Shown in pieces: positions 48,501 through 59,854 of a stretch of 64,000 nt of DNA (positions are counted from its first letter, which is position 1; the number at the start of each line of letters is the position of its first letter). Origin of the DNA: Mya arenaria (taxonomy: Eukaryota > Mollusca > Bivalvia > Myida > Myidae); NCBI RefSeq assembly GCF_026914265.1, contig NC_069124.1, positions 92,638,566-92,702,565 on the forward strand. The letters run 5' to 3'. The notes under the pieces are model-generated. The model had not been told where the DNA came from. It was given only the letters and a program-made list of their open reading frames with translations, and ran no database searches. The translations under genes were made by a program, and so were the position numbers.

Positions 48501-49903
48501 GATATTTTAGCCTGGCAGTCATAAGAAAACCAACCTTAAGGGTCTGCGACCAACATAGGCCCAGATCAGCCTACAAACAACCGTGTGAACCATGTCAGAT
48601 ATGACGGACCACACAGTTGCTTGAGGGCTTAATTGGGCCTACGCTTGTCACAAAAGCCTTATCAAAAATATTTCGGCTGTTTTTTCGTACAATGAGACTC
48701 TTATGTTTTATTTTCACAAATTTTTTTTTTTTCATTTTGACAGATGTCAAACAGGTGAGGTTTGTAGTACCATTGTTTATACAGTTTAATATTTTAAAAA
48801 AAGCATTTATCTATATATTTATAATATACAAAAATAATGCATGAAAAAAAGGTCTGGCGCAGCTGTCGAGAATCCAATCCACTGAGGTTCTCTGGACTGG
48901 ATACTCGGCTGCGCCAGACCAATTTTTTGTGCATTGTTTATTTGTATATTTCTCATTCTGGTGTTTCTTGTGTTTGCTTGTTTATATGTTTGTGTTTGTG
49001 TGAGGGGCATAGAAAAATAAACTTCCATTAAATGATTCTTTACAAAAATATCTTTAATAGTAGGAAAATGTAATAAAATTTATATAGAATTTCTAAATAT
49101 TGGTCACACGAAAAAATACCTTGACTCCTTCTTTGAGGTGAATCTTCTTCCTCCTGCCATTAATAACTGGAATGCATCTACTGCTTTCTCTGTAGCCTCC
49201 TTTGCACATGTTTCGAGACTTGTACTAGCCACGGAAGCTTCCAGGTCGATGCAGGTAAACTCAACCACTTTTATTCCAAAATTCTGTACTAGGGTCCCAA
49301 CTGTCATACTACCTTTATAAAAGCAACATTAAAAACTTGTTTATTTTTAATTCCTTTAAAGTGGAACTCCTTTAAAAATTGTACCAAGGAAATTTAATAC
49401 AATTTGGGAATTATTTTAAATTTTATATTAAATAAAAGTCCTTCTACAAGTGTTTTCAGGCCGAATAATTTCCTACCGAAGCTCATTCCAACGAAGTACC
49501 AGAACAAACTTATTTTCACAAGCTTTGCAGAATTAACATTAATAGCAGAATATGACAGTGACAAAAAGACAAATACAAGTTTAGTTGATAAGACACAGTA
49601 ATTCATTGCAGGTGATATCTTAAAAACATGGCCATTATTTTGAAATTTGAACGAAAAATATATGGTTTGCCAAAATACAAACACTATACCTTCAACATCA
49701 AAGTTTGTTGCACCAGACATTTCCGTAGAGCATTTTATCGTCACGCTCGATTTACCAACGTTCGTATCATGGTAGATATGCCAAACATCTTCAATATTTT
49801 TATTGTTTGGCAGGCTTACTAAAATATTTTTATCGGTTTTATTGTGGGAGCAACGTTTCAATTTCAGTCCCAACACTGACGAACTCGACATGGGTGCCGC
49901 CAT
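45558..49903 (-). CDS. DDE-type transposase candidate, 4 exons, 793 aa, family unassigned
   Basis: Exons 49903-49690, 49312-49120, 48485-48359 and 47405-45558 join with GT-AG signals and matching phases, giving one uninterrupted frame from ATG (MAAPMSSSSVLGLKLKR). The C-terminal third has LLFCDDKAKVPFG (D607/D608), KFTDGGCDQRN (D714) and SYVNPAERVMSILNLGL (E758), in the order and hydrophobic context expected of an RNase H-fold DDE catalytic triad, with a ~105-residue insertion between the first and second strands. The N-terminal part has no recognised DNA-binding motif. The gene sits alone between matching TIRs. Absence of stops over ~2.4 kb of coding sequence implies a recent or functional copy. 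That it is a transposase is inference from triad and TIRs. Confidence 0.75.
48851..48920. repeat. Foldback sequence inside intron
   Basis: GGTCTGGCGCAGCTG at the left and GCTGCGCCAGACC at the right form an imperfect ~33-bp-arm palindrome. It lies in intron 2 of the DDE-type gene, so it may be a later small insertion. Confidence 0.65.
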
Positions 49904-50119
49904 TTTAATAGACTGCTTATCAAATTACCGAATTCGAAATGAGACCAAAGATAAGAAAATTAACGGAAAGAAAGTACCGAAAAGTACTAAATATGCGCGC
50001 AGTTAACTTTTACACCAATAAAAAGTATAGTGTCGGCGCGGAAATAAGAGGGTCGGTCGGGCGACCGGAAACAGACCTATTTTTTTTTTTGGCCTTAGTA
50101 CTATATTAATCTACAATTA

Positions 50120-50250
50120 GCCAGACTAAAAGATCTAAACAGTTTGGCAATACTCAAAAACTAACAGTTTGGCAGTACTCAAAATTCTAAATAGTTTGGT
50201 TGTACTCAGAAATCTAAACAGTTTGGCAAGACTCAAAACAAAACAGTTAA
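50120..50250 (+). repeat. ~32-bp degenerate tandem repeat
   Basis: Four units of CTAAACAGTTTGGCAATACT followed by CAAAA, with variants. Confidence 0.7.
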
Positions 50251-50487
50251 AAATAAGCAAATGACGATTGCATGACAATTCAAAACCATCAAACAATGAA
50301 ACAGAATAACAGTTTATGACACCTATCTCATGGATGAATAATTATACATTCTCTAAGCTTTCTTAACTTTTATGCTATATAGATAAATGTTGTTTTCAAA
50401 GACTAATGAAATAACAATTCTTCCAATGTAACTTTGCAAAATAATATCACACAATCATCAAATCACTGATTAACACTGAAGAAAGTC

Positions 50488-50625
50488 TTAACTGTTCATC
50501 GAAGGATTCTTGTAGATGAAGCATGTCAGTTTCGTAGAAATGGCAGCAACAACATGCTCAAAGGAGACATCTGGAGATAAAGGTTCACTACACTGAGAAC
50601 TGTCGATGAATAGGGACCTTCCCAT
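50488..50625 (-). CDS. Small unrecognised open frame (45 aa)
   Basis: ATG-initiated minus-strand frame (MGRSLFIDSSQCSEPLSPDV ... IYKNPSMNS, stop). Composition is protein-like, but no family or splice context is known; it could be a C-terminal exon or chance. Confidence 0.2.
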   Translation of the reverse strand: MGRSLFIDSSQCSEPLSPDVSFEHVVAAISTKLTCFIYKNPSMNS

Positions 50626-52084
50626 TGGCCGTGATGTCCAGCGCTTCAGGCGTGTTAAGTACACAATATTTCAAGTAGGCCTAGCCGCCTATATACTATA
50701 TACCAGTCTGTCAAGAAGTGTGTTACCGACTAGGCTTTCATTCATATTCTGTCAAATGAGTTTGATCATGTATCATTGCCGACGTGATGCTTCTATATAT
50801 AAGCCTCTACAGTTTCCATGAACATTGGTTCGACCTTTTCAAGCACTGATTTCCACGTCCTTATATTGTTTCTTTATAACAATTTGCACAGAAAAGAGCA
50901 ATATCAAAAAGAGCGATGTGAGTTGTTGCGAGTTTTCAATTAATCATGTGTTATAATTCATGAGAATAAACTGGATACAGGCTTGTATTTTTGTAAAGTT
51001 GATTTTTCACTAGAAAAGTTGAATGTCCAACTTGCATAATAAGATGTCTCTATTTAAGTACTGCATGACAAGCCTTCCTTGACAATGATTGGGTCCCTAT
51101 GTCCCTGTGTGGAAGAGGATTGCTGCATATGTAAAGAAGCTCTTCCTCAACTCGGTGCATCATATTACATCATATTCAACTGAAATCAAATACTGAAATG
51201 TTCAGGTCTCTTAGTCTTTGGACACTTTTTTTCATTCCTTTCTTGAATAATCAATCTGTTGGGTTACTGCCCTGTGGAGTACACTGTCATCAGGTAGTTG
51301 CTTGCTCCACATCCAGACATAATCTATAGAGAATAAAAATATTTTATTGCATACCAAAATGCCATATATTTGAAATACTACAATGACAGATCTATTTGTT
51401 TATCTTATAATAATTAGCTTCACATTGTTTTTAAAAATATAATTAGAACAATGAATTTTAAATTAGATTTGCTGAAATTATCAATAAGCTTAAACAAAAT
51501 CAGACACATTGTAGATTTTAAACTGGTTAAAAAACATAACTTGCCCGACATTATGTTGTATTTATGGTTTTATCAGCACTTCTTAGGGGAATAAAGTCTA
51601 ATTCATAACTCGGCATTGTGTTCACAATCTCATTTATTTTCCTCCACATGTCCCTCTCCACGCATGCGCACCATCAAAGGGAAACAACCTAACATTAAAC
51701 GTATCAATTACAGCTTGAAGTACAATAGAAAGTTAACTCCCTTCAACTGACAAAACCTGCCTGCTCGTTAAACCCTATATTCACAACATCCCCGCCAAAA
51801 AACTAAAATTGAAATGTCAATTTTAACACGAGCAGAAAAGTTTTGTCAGTAATCAACAGTGACTAAGTAAGGGTTTAATCTAATTTAAACTACACAAAAC
51901 AGTCATACACTGATGTATACCAGTCCCAGCTGGCCAGGCAAAGGACATCATTCACCCAAACAGTTATTCAGACAAACATACATACTCAACTAAAATAAAC
52001 CTTCATCAAAGTCACTAAAGATTCATAACAAAGTTACTCAAATGTAGACCATAAAGCTAGATGATAGCATTTGCCATACTTATG
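50626..52084. other. No gene seen
   Basis: AT-rich spacer without supported features. Confidence 0.4.
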
Positions 52085-52280
52085 TATGTGCCATGAGACT
52101 GATTGAGAATATGCCATGAGACTGATTGAGTATATGCCATGAGACTGGTTGAGTATATGCCATGAGACTACTAGAGTATATGCCATGAGACTGATTGAGT
52201 ATATGCCATGAGACTGATTGTGTATGTGCCATGAGACTACTAGAGTATATGCCATGAGATTGATTGAGAATATGCCATGG
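52085..52280 (-). repeat. 23-bp minisatellite, short inverted array (~8 units)
   Basis: On the minus strand the unit is CTCATGGCATATACTCAATC with AGT, the same as in the large array at 57960-59585 but in opposite orientation. Confidence 0.92.
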
Positions 52281-52499
52281 TCCTAGTTGCAAACCTTTAC
52301 TGAATGACTGACTCCATTCAAACAAACGACTGACTCTGTTTGTTTCTGATAATATGGCTCTGCGGGGCAGAGTGTTTAAACAAACAACTGACTCTGTTTG
52401 TTTTAAAATAGACAATAAGCTTTATTCACTACAAAACATGGAACATGAAAATACAATTACAATAGTTACATCTCACCCAGGTATTTATTTGGAATACTA

Positions 52500-52827
52500 T
52501 ACAATAGCAACAGTCTTTAAACTTACACAAAAGAGTTATAATAAATTTCTGAAATCTCTTTTACCATGTATTTCAATGCGGGGTCTCCATAGGGTAGCCA
52601 TCATTATGATGACAACCTATGGTAGTAATGTAGATTTGTCCATCTATCTTCCAAGTAACATTCTATTCTGATCGATGGGAATCCCTACCAATTTCAGCCT
52701 CTTTCTCAAGTAGAATCAGTAGGTTGGGATGATACTTGCTTATGCACATTTTACCAATAAGTACATAGAAATTTATAGAAATTTATTATAACTCTTTTGT
52801 GTAAGTTTAAAGACTGTTGCTATTGTA
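52500..52827. mobile_element. 328-bp element with perfect 51-bp inverted ends
   Basis: Arms 52500-52550 and 52777-52827 are exact reverse complements (starting TACAATAGCAACAGTCTTTA). The 226-bp centre is non-coding. No target duplication is obvious. Confidence 0.85.
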
Positions 52828-53288
52828 TATTATCTGCACCACATACATGTCCCCTTTCTGCTTTCTACACTGACCCACTAAGTCCAGAAATGGGGTCGCA
52901 CTGACCTAGTTTTTAGTCTCCAAGTAGCCAGTCCCCCAAGTGGTCTATAGACCAGAAATGGGCCCTGGGGCCAGAAGGTAGGTTGTGAAATTGTCTTGGC
53001 TAAAATCGCTTCGTTGGCTTTGAAGTTCGCCATTTTCTTCCCAAGGGTAAAGCAATAACAATACATAATATATGGTGCTATTATGGAAAAATTAACTCAA
53101 TTGTTGTAGTATAGTCTACGGGTATACAAAATACTATAGTCTACGGGTATACAAAATACTATGTATGTATCTATATTTGTAAGAGGGGCATAGGGAATTC
53201 CTGAGCCTTATGCACACTCCTTATTGAACAGGGAAATAGATATCTGTCAAGAGGAAGTATGTTGTGGGTTAATTGGCATTCTTCACAT
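52828..53288. other. No gene seen
   Basis: Includes a 25-bp duplicated word (TATAGTCTACGGGTATACAA) near 53113-53160. Nothing else. Confidence 0.4.
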
Positions 53289-54346
53289 TCACTGAACAAA
53301 ATTACAATAGATATCTTTCAAGAGGTTTTCCATGCCGGCCACAAGAGAATCTTTCCCGAACTCGTAGACACTTCTCTGAAAATTCACCTCGCCATTAGTA
53401 GCGATGCATTTCTCTAGAACTGCCCGTTTCGCGCAAATCAAGACACCCACAGCTGTTTCTTGATGGAGTGCTGCGGGCATGAGCATATATCTCAGTTGAG
53501 ATACATATTCCTGATGAAATACCCTCCCTTTCTTGACTTCAACTACCAAGTGTTCTTTGCTTGTGCTTTCGAGAACAATGTCTGGTACGAACTTGAAGGA
53601 TTTTGATTCAGGACAACTGATTTCATCTAATTGTCTCTGAATAGAAATGCGAGGTGAAATTTTTATCGGCGAAGATTCTGGTGGCAACTTGGTAGGAGAA
53701 TCTGATGCCGAAGAGTCGGTCTCACTTTCCTCAAATGTAATTTTAAATGTATCCCTAACTCCTGGCTCTTTGGAAGTAGAGTTACCACCAATATTCACCA
53801 CTTTCATTGAGCTTTCTGAGCTGAATAGACCTGAAATGATCCTCTCCACCATTCCTCTGCCACGGGAGTTGGACATATCCGAGACAAAGCCTTGTGTAAT
53901 AGTTTGTTCGGCTGCGGTTAATTTACCTGAAAAGAATAGAAAGAACAAAGAATCAACAGATGTTTAATTTGGTCATGTTGGTGCTGTATATTAGGCAGTA
54001 GACGGAGAATATATAGTTAGTTTTATTCACACTCAAATAAATATTTCACAAATTAACTTTTTTTTTTAAATTTGGTAACGGAATTAGTAACAAATTTTTC
54101 TAACGACGACGCAAGACAACACTTACAATTTTCCTTGTAATGCCATGATTGTGAAGTACTGTTGAAGTACAAGGATTGAAGTGGCTTCACGAGTTTCACA
54201 ATGTTATCTTTAACTTCTTCAGGAACAGTTCTATCAGTTGAGAGTTTATAGGGCAACAGACACACCCAGTCTTGTATATCATACTCAACCTGGTTTGCTT
54301 CGATGGAACTAGGAGTCACGGATTTCCAATTCCACACTGCCGACAT
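53289..54346 (-). CDS. PD-(D/E)XK nuclease-like protein, 2 exons, 285 aa
   Basis: Exon 1 is 54346-54127, exon 2 is 53926-53289, joined by GT-AG with matching phase (HYKEN|CKLTAAEQ). The C-terminal half has FVPDIVLEST at 187-196 and LVVEVKKGR at 200-208, that is PD-x13-E-x-K (D189, E203, K205), then QEYVSQLRYML with a helix and Gln typical of restriction-endonuclease-fold proteins. A Ser/Pro-rich acidic linker (about 138-165) precedes it. The N-terminal ~75 residues have no recognised motif. The frame is intact. Nuclease function is inferred from motif alone; it could be a host gene or a transposon accessory gene. The 181-bp repeat array begins ~75 bp upstream of its ATG, so its promoter region is repeat-derived. 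Confidence 0.65.
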
Positions 54347-54419
54347 GCCTTGCTTACTGCCACTTATTGTGCAACGTGGGAATCGACTTTTCTGAAAACA
54401 AATATGGGTAAGGTCAAGT

Positions 54420-56445
54420 TATAGTGCAAGACCCGTGTCCCTACCTCAAAGGTCAAGGTCACACTTAGTGTTAATTCACAATGGAGTGCTGCATATAAGG
54501 ACATAGAGTATAGGTTGCCGTGTCCGGGCTGTAACTTTCCCTTGTATGGACAGATTTTAAAATAACTTGCCACATGTGTTCCACATACCAAGACGACGTG
54601 TCGCGTGCAAGACCCGTGTCCCTACCTCAAAGGTCAAGGTCACACTTAGTGTTAATTCACAATGGAGTGCTGCATATAAGGACATAGAGTATAGGTTGCC
54701 GTGTCCGGGCTGTAACTTTCCCTTGTATGGACAGATTTTAAAATAACTTGCCACATGTGTTCCACATACCAAGACGACGTGTCGCGTGCAAGACCCGTGT
54801 CCCTACCTCAAAGGTCAAGGTCACCCTTAGTGTTTATTTACAATGGAGTGCTGCATATAAGGACATAGAGTATAGGTTGTCGTGTCCGGGCTGTAACTTT
54901 TCCTTGTATGGACAGATTTAAAAATAACTTGCCACATGTGTTCCACATACCAAGACGACGTGTCGCGTGCAAGACCCGTGTCCCTACCTCAAAGGTCAAG
55001 GTCACCCTTAGTGTTTATTTACAATGGAGTGCTGCATATAAGGACATAGAGTATAGGTTGTCGTGTCCGGGCTGTAACTTTTCCTTGTATGGACAGATTT
55101 TAAAATAACTTGCCACATGTGTTCCACATACCAAGACGACGTGTCGCGTGCAAGACCCGTGTCCCTACCTCAAAGGTCAAGGTCACCCTTAGTGTTTATT
55201 TACAATGGAGTGCTGCATATAAGGACATAGAGTATAGGTTGTCGTGTCCGGGCTGTAACTTTTCCTTGTATGGACAGATTTTAAAATAACTTGCCACATG
55301 TGTTCCACATACCAAGACGACGTGTCGCGTGCAAGACCCGTGTCCCTACCTCAAAGGTCAAGGTCACCCTTAGTGTTTATTTACAATGGAGTGCTGCATA
55401 TAAGGACATAGAGTATAGGTTGTCGTGTCCGGGCTGTAACTTTTCCTTGTATGGACAGATTTTAAAATAACTTGCCACATGTGTTCCACATACCAAGACG
55501 ACGTGTCGCGTGCAAGACCCATGTCCCTACCTCAAAGGTCAAGGTCACCCTTAGTGTTTATTTACAATGGAGTGCTGCATATAAGGACATAGAGTATAGG
55601 TTGTCGTGTCCGGGCTGTAACTTTTCCTTGTATGGACAGATTTTAAAATAACTTGCCACATGTGTTCCACATACCAAGACGACGTGTCGCGTGCAAGACC
55701 CGTGTCCCTACCTCAAAGGTCAAGGTCACCCTTAGTGTTTATTTACAATGGAGTGCTGCATATAAGGACATAGAGTATAGGTTGTCGTGTCCGGGCTGTA
55801 ATTTTTCCTTGTATGGACAGATTTTAAAATAACTTGCCACATGTGTTCCACATACCAAGACGACGTGTCGCGTGCAAGACCCGTGTCCCTACCTCAAAGG
55901 TCAAGGTCACCCTTAGTGTTTATTTACAATGGAGTGCTGCATATAAGGACATAGAGTATAGGTTGTCGTGTCCGGGCTGTAACTTTTCCTTGTATGGACA
56001 GATTTTAAAATAACTTGCCACATGTGTTCCACATACCAAGACGACATGTAGCGTGCAAGACCCATGTCCCTGCCTCAAAGGTCAAGGTCACCCTTAGTGT
56101 TTATTTACAATGGAGTGCTGCATATAAGGACATAGAGTATAGGTTGTCGTGTCCGGGCTGTAACTTTTCCTTGTATGGACAGATTTTAAAATAACTTGCC
56201 ACATGTGTTCCACATACCAAGACGACGTGTCGCGTGCAAGACCCGTGTCCCTACCTCAAAGGTCAAGGTCACCCTTAGTGTTTATTTACAATGGAGTGCT
56301 GCATATAAGGACATAGAGTATAGGTTGTCGTGTCCGGGCTGTAACTTTTCCTTGTATGGACAGATTTTAAAATAACTTGCCACATGTGTTCCACATACCA
56401 AGACGACGTGTCGCGTGCAAGACCCGTGTCCCTACCTCAAAGGTT
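54420..56445 (-). repeat. 181-bp tandem array, ~11 near-identical units
   Basis: GTGCAAGACCCGTGTCCCTA recurs every 181 bp from ~54422 to ~56416 with very few differences. The unit is that of the elements at 5978-7110 and 59855-60600, here in minus orientation and without element ends. Confidence 0.95.
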
Positions 56446-57499
56446 TTTATTATTCTGTCCGACAATGATATAGGCTGAACAGCCAGAGTGTGAAGATACA
56501 CAGTTGTCGGGCCTGGCTGCGGACTTGGCTGGGATAACACATTTGGCATCGGCTGCGATAACACATTTGGCGACGGCTGTGGCAACACATTTGGCATCGG
56601 TATTAAAGGATAAAGCTATTGAAAGTTAACAAGATGCACGCAGGCTAATACAAACAGACCTAAACTATGCACACAAAAATACTCCTTAAAATTTAAATCA
56701 AATCTCAATTAAACAACACCTTATGAAATTGTTTAATATCAAATCTCCATGTGAGATCCTTCAGAATCTTTCATATCAAGGTCCGTCTTGATATATACTA
56801 ATACAAAAAGTATATCAAACCTTTTCATTTCAATCAAAAACCTTTGAAATATACCCCCAATTAATAAAACACTCATCTTGTTGACAAAACTGCATTTTGT
56901 CAACAAGTCTATGTGAAAATATCCAAAAGTGATTTCAACCAAAATTGTCCTGTGCAAACAAAGTGTTAAATGTCTGTAAACATAGTGTTAAATGGCAACA
57001 CTTTGTTAAATTGTATCTTTAATAGTATTCTGCACAAGGAAACGATGAGGAAATGCACCAGAGCAATTGGCTCCCCAATACATGAACAAATACTCTATAT
57101 TATACATAATATCTCTATATAAAGCATGAATTACCATACATCAGCACACAAATTATGATAATTGCTAAGCAAAGGTGTTATGATTCTGAAAACCCTAATA
57201 TTCTGCAACCACATAATTTGGTAAACATCTCAACCTGGCAAGATTCTCATATTAAAGCATGTATGGCTTCTACAACATGTGTAAACATCAACTCTAATCA
57301 GAGAGCAAATAATACATGAATATTAAGAATAAAATGCACGTTTATATAGGATACACTGTAGAAATGTGTATGGACCCTGATCAAAACATGTATGCAAAAA
57401 TCAGATCAAAGTATTATAAGTGCAATCTTTAAAATGCAATCACCTGCACAATAATTGCAAAGTCTCTGGCATGAAAATTGTCTTTCAAAATGACTTCCA
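56446..57499. other. No gene seen
   Basis: AT-rich, with a short repeated TTTGGCATCGGCTGCG/TTTGGCGACGGCTGTG motif at 56530-56600. Nothing coding. Confidence 0.4.
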
Positions 57500-57625
57500 G
57501 ATCCGCCTACGGGTCTGAGTACAAAACAGACGACCCCCCCTTCTCAGCTGGGTACAAAATAGCCGGCCCCCCCTTCCAACTCGGGTACAAAATAGGCGGC
57601 CCCCCCTCAAAATCCTCACTACCCC
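57500..57625 (+). repeat. ~30-bp C-run tandem repeat, 3 units
   Basis: GGGTACAAAATAGGCGGCCC with a run of seven Cs repeats three times with changes. Confidence 0.75.
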
Positions 57626-57655
57626 CCCTAGTCATGTTCATTATCAGATGGTTTA

Positions 57656-57949
57656 ACAGTAGGAGATGTGCGCTATTGATTTTTGTCGCGATCTGCAATC
57701 CAATATGGCCGCCAGGCAGCCATCTTGGTTTACCTGTCACGTGCAGTTTCTCCTGAACCATTTCACCGATTGACTCAAAACTTTCAGGAGTCATTGGCCT
57801 ACAGTAGGAAATGTGCGCTATTGATTTTTGTCGCGATCTGCAATCCAATATGGCCCCCAGGCAGCCATCTTGGTTTACCTGTCGCGTGCAGTTTCTCCTG
57901 AACCATTTCACCGATTGACTCAAAACTTTCAGGAGTCATTGGCCTACAG
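57656..57949 (+). repeat. 145-bp direct duplication
   Basis: ACAGTAGGARATGTGCGCTA begins at 57656 and 57801, with the next ACAGTAGGAGAT at 57946; the two 145-bp copies are nearly identical. Confidence 0.9.
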
Positions 57950-57959
57950 TAGGAGATAT

Positions 57960-59585
57960 CTCATGGCATATACTCAATCAGTCTCATGGCATATACTCAA
58001 CGAGTCTCATGGCATATACTCAGTCTCATGGCATATTGTCAATCAGTCTCATGGCATATACTCAATCAGTCTCATGGCATATACTCTAGTAGTCTCATGG
58101 CATATACTCAATCAGTCTCATGGCATATACTCAACCAGTCTCATGGCATATACTCTAGTAGCCTCATGGCATATACTCAATCAGTCTCATGGCATATACT
58201 CTAGTAGTCTCATGGCATATACTCAACCAGTCTCATGGCATATACTCAATCAGTCTCATGGCATATACTCTAGTAGTCTCATGGCATATACTCAATCAGT
58301 CTCATGGCATATACTCAATCAGTCTCATGGCATATACTCTAGTAGTCTCATGGCATATACTCAATCAGTCTCATGGCATATACTCAACCAGTCTCATGGC
58401 ATATACTCTAGTAGCCTCATGGCATATACTCAATCAGTCTCATGGCATATACTCAACCAGTCTCATGGCATATACTCAATCAGTCTCATGGCATATACTC
58501 AACCAGTCTCATGGCATATACTGTACTAGGACCATGGCATATTCTCAATCAGTCTCATGACATATACTCTAGAAGTCTCATGGCATATACTCAATCTGTA
58601 TCATGGCATATACTCAATCAGTCTCATGGCATATACTCTAGTAGTCTCATGGCATATACTCAACGAGTCTCATGGCATATACTCAATCAGTCTCATGCCA
58701 TATTCTCAATCAGTCTCATGGCATATACTCAATCAGTCTCATGGCACATACTCAATCAGTCTCATGGCATATACTCAACCAGTCTCATGGCATATACTCT
58801 AGTAGCCTCATGACATATACTCTAGTAGTCTCATGGCATATACTCAATCAATCTCATGGCATATACTCTAGTAGTCTCATGGCATATACTCAATCAGTCT
58901 CATGGCATATACTCAACCAGTCTCATGGCATATACTCAATCAGTCTCATGGCACATACTCAATCAGTCTCATGGCATATATTCAATAAGTCCCATGGCAT
59001 ATTCTCAATCAGCCTCATGGCATATACTCAATCAGTCTCATGACATATACTCAACCAGTCTCATGGCATATACTCAATCTGTATCATGGCATATACTCAA
59101 CGAGTCTCATGGCATATACTCAATCAGTCTCATGGCATATTCTCAATCAGTCTCATGGCATATACTCAATCAGTCTCATGGCATATACTCAACCAGTCTC
59201 ATGACATATACTCTAGAAGTCTCATGGCATATACTCAATCTGTATCATGGCATATACTCAATCAGTCTCATGGCATATACTCTAGTAGTCTCATGGCATA
59301 TACTCAACGAGTCTCATGGCATATACTCAATCAGTCTCATGGCATATTCTCAATCAGTCTCATGGCACATACTCAATCAGTCTCATGGCATATACTCAAC
59401 CAGTCTCATGGCATATACTCTAGTAGCCTCATGACATATACTCTAGTAGTCTCATGGCATATACTCAATCAATCTCATGGCATATACTCTAGTAGTCTCA
59501 TGGCATATACTCAATCAGTCTCATGGCATATACTCAACCAGTCTCATGGCATATACTCAATCAGTCTCATGGCACATACTCTGGA
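57960..59585 (+). repeat. 23-bp minisatellite, ~70 units
   Basis: The unit AGTCTCATGGCATATACTCA plus ATC alternates with variants ending ACC, TCTAGT and ACG. Larger blocks of several units recur (58560-58860 resembles 59200-59480), showing higher-order duplication. All three frames are open because 23 is not a multiple of 3; not called coding. Confidence 0.95.
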
Positions 59586-59854
59586 CCCTGCAAAATTAAT
59601 GAAGATGGAAAGCAGCGATTGCTCGGGCACTATCTATACTTGGGTCGATGCCTGACAGCATGAGGTACGATTCGAATTCACTGAGAAACTTGGATGCATA
59701 ACATGGACATCAGTAAAACATGATTGTTTGTTTTGCTCGTGAAGTTATGTAAAGTATGCAGATCCTGTGGAAATGACACCTCCAGATGCCGTCTTCTTCG
59801 GGTTTACATTGTTTGCCTTTACTTTATCTGAAATTTACAATTGTTTGCAGAGAC

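Larger units (their letters stand above)
45181..50094 (-). mobile_element. TIR transposon with intact DDE-type gene, TTA target duplication
   Basis: The ends are 30-bp inverted repeats starting GGCC, with AAAAAATAGGT and GTTTCCGGT conserved on both sides. TTA flanks both ends (45178-45180, 50095-50097). GGCC termini plus TTA targets resemble the PIF/Harbinger group, but the encoded protein lacks the DDE_Tnp_4 motifs I know from Harbinger, as seen in the pseudogene at 61456. Superfamily left open. Confidence 0.8.

Noticed and set aside
45181..50094. Direct assignment to PIF/Harbinger from GGCC ends and TTA targets
   Set aside because: The protein lacks the GWPGSVHDARVF and VLHNF motifs seen in the true Harbinger relic at 61456-62115, so the superfamily was left open.
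54364..56597. Open frames in the 181-bp repeat array
   Set aside because: The identical frame recurs per unit and is repeat-derived, with no domain.
57828..59655. Several overlapping open frames of 120-230 residues with SWHILNQSHGIYS-type repeats
   Set aside because: They are arithmetic products of a stop-free 23-bp repeat read in each frame; no start context, splice sites or non-repeat domain.
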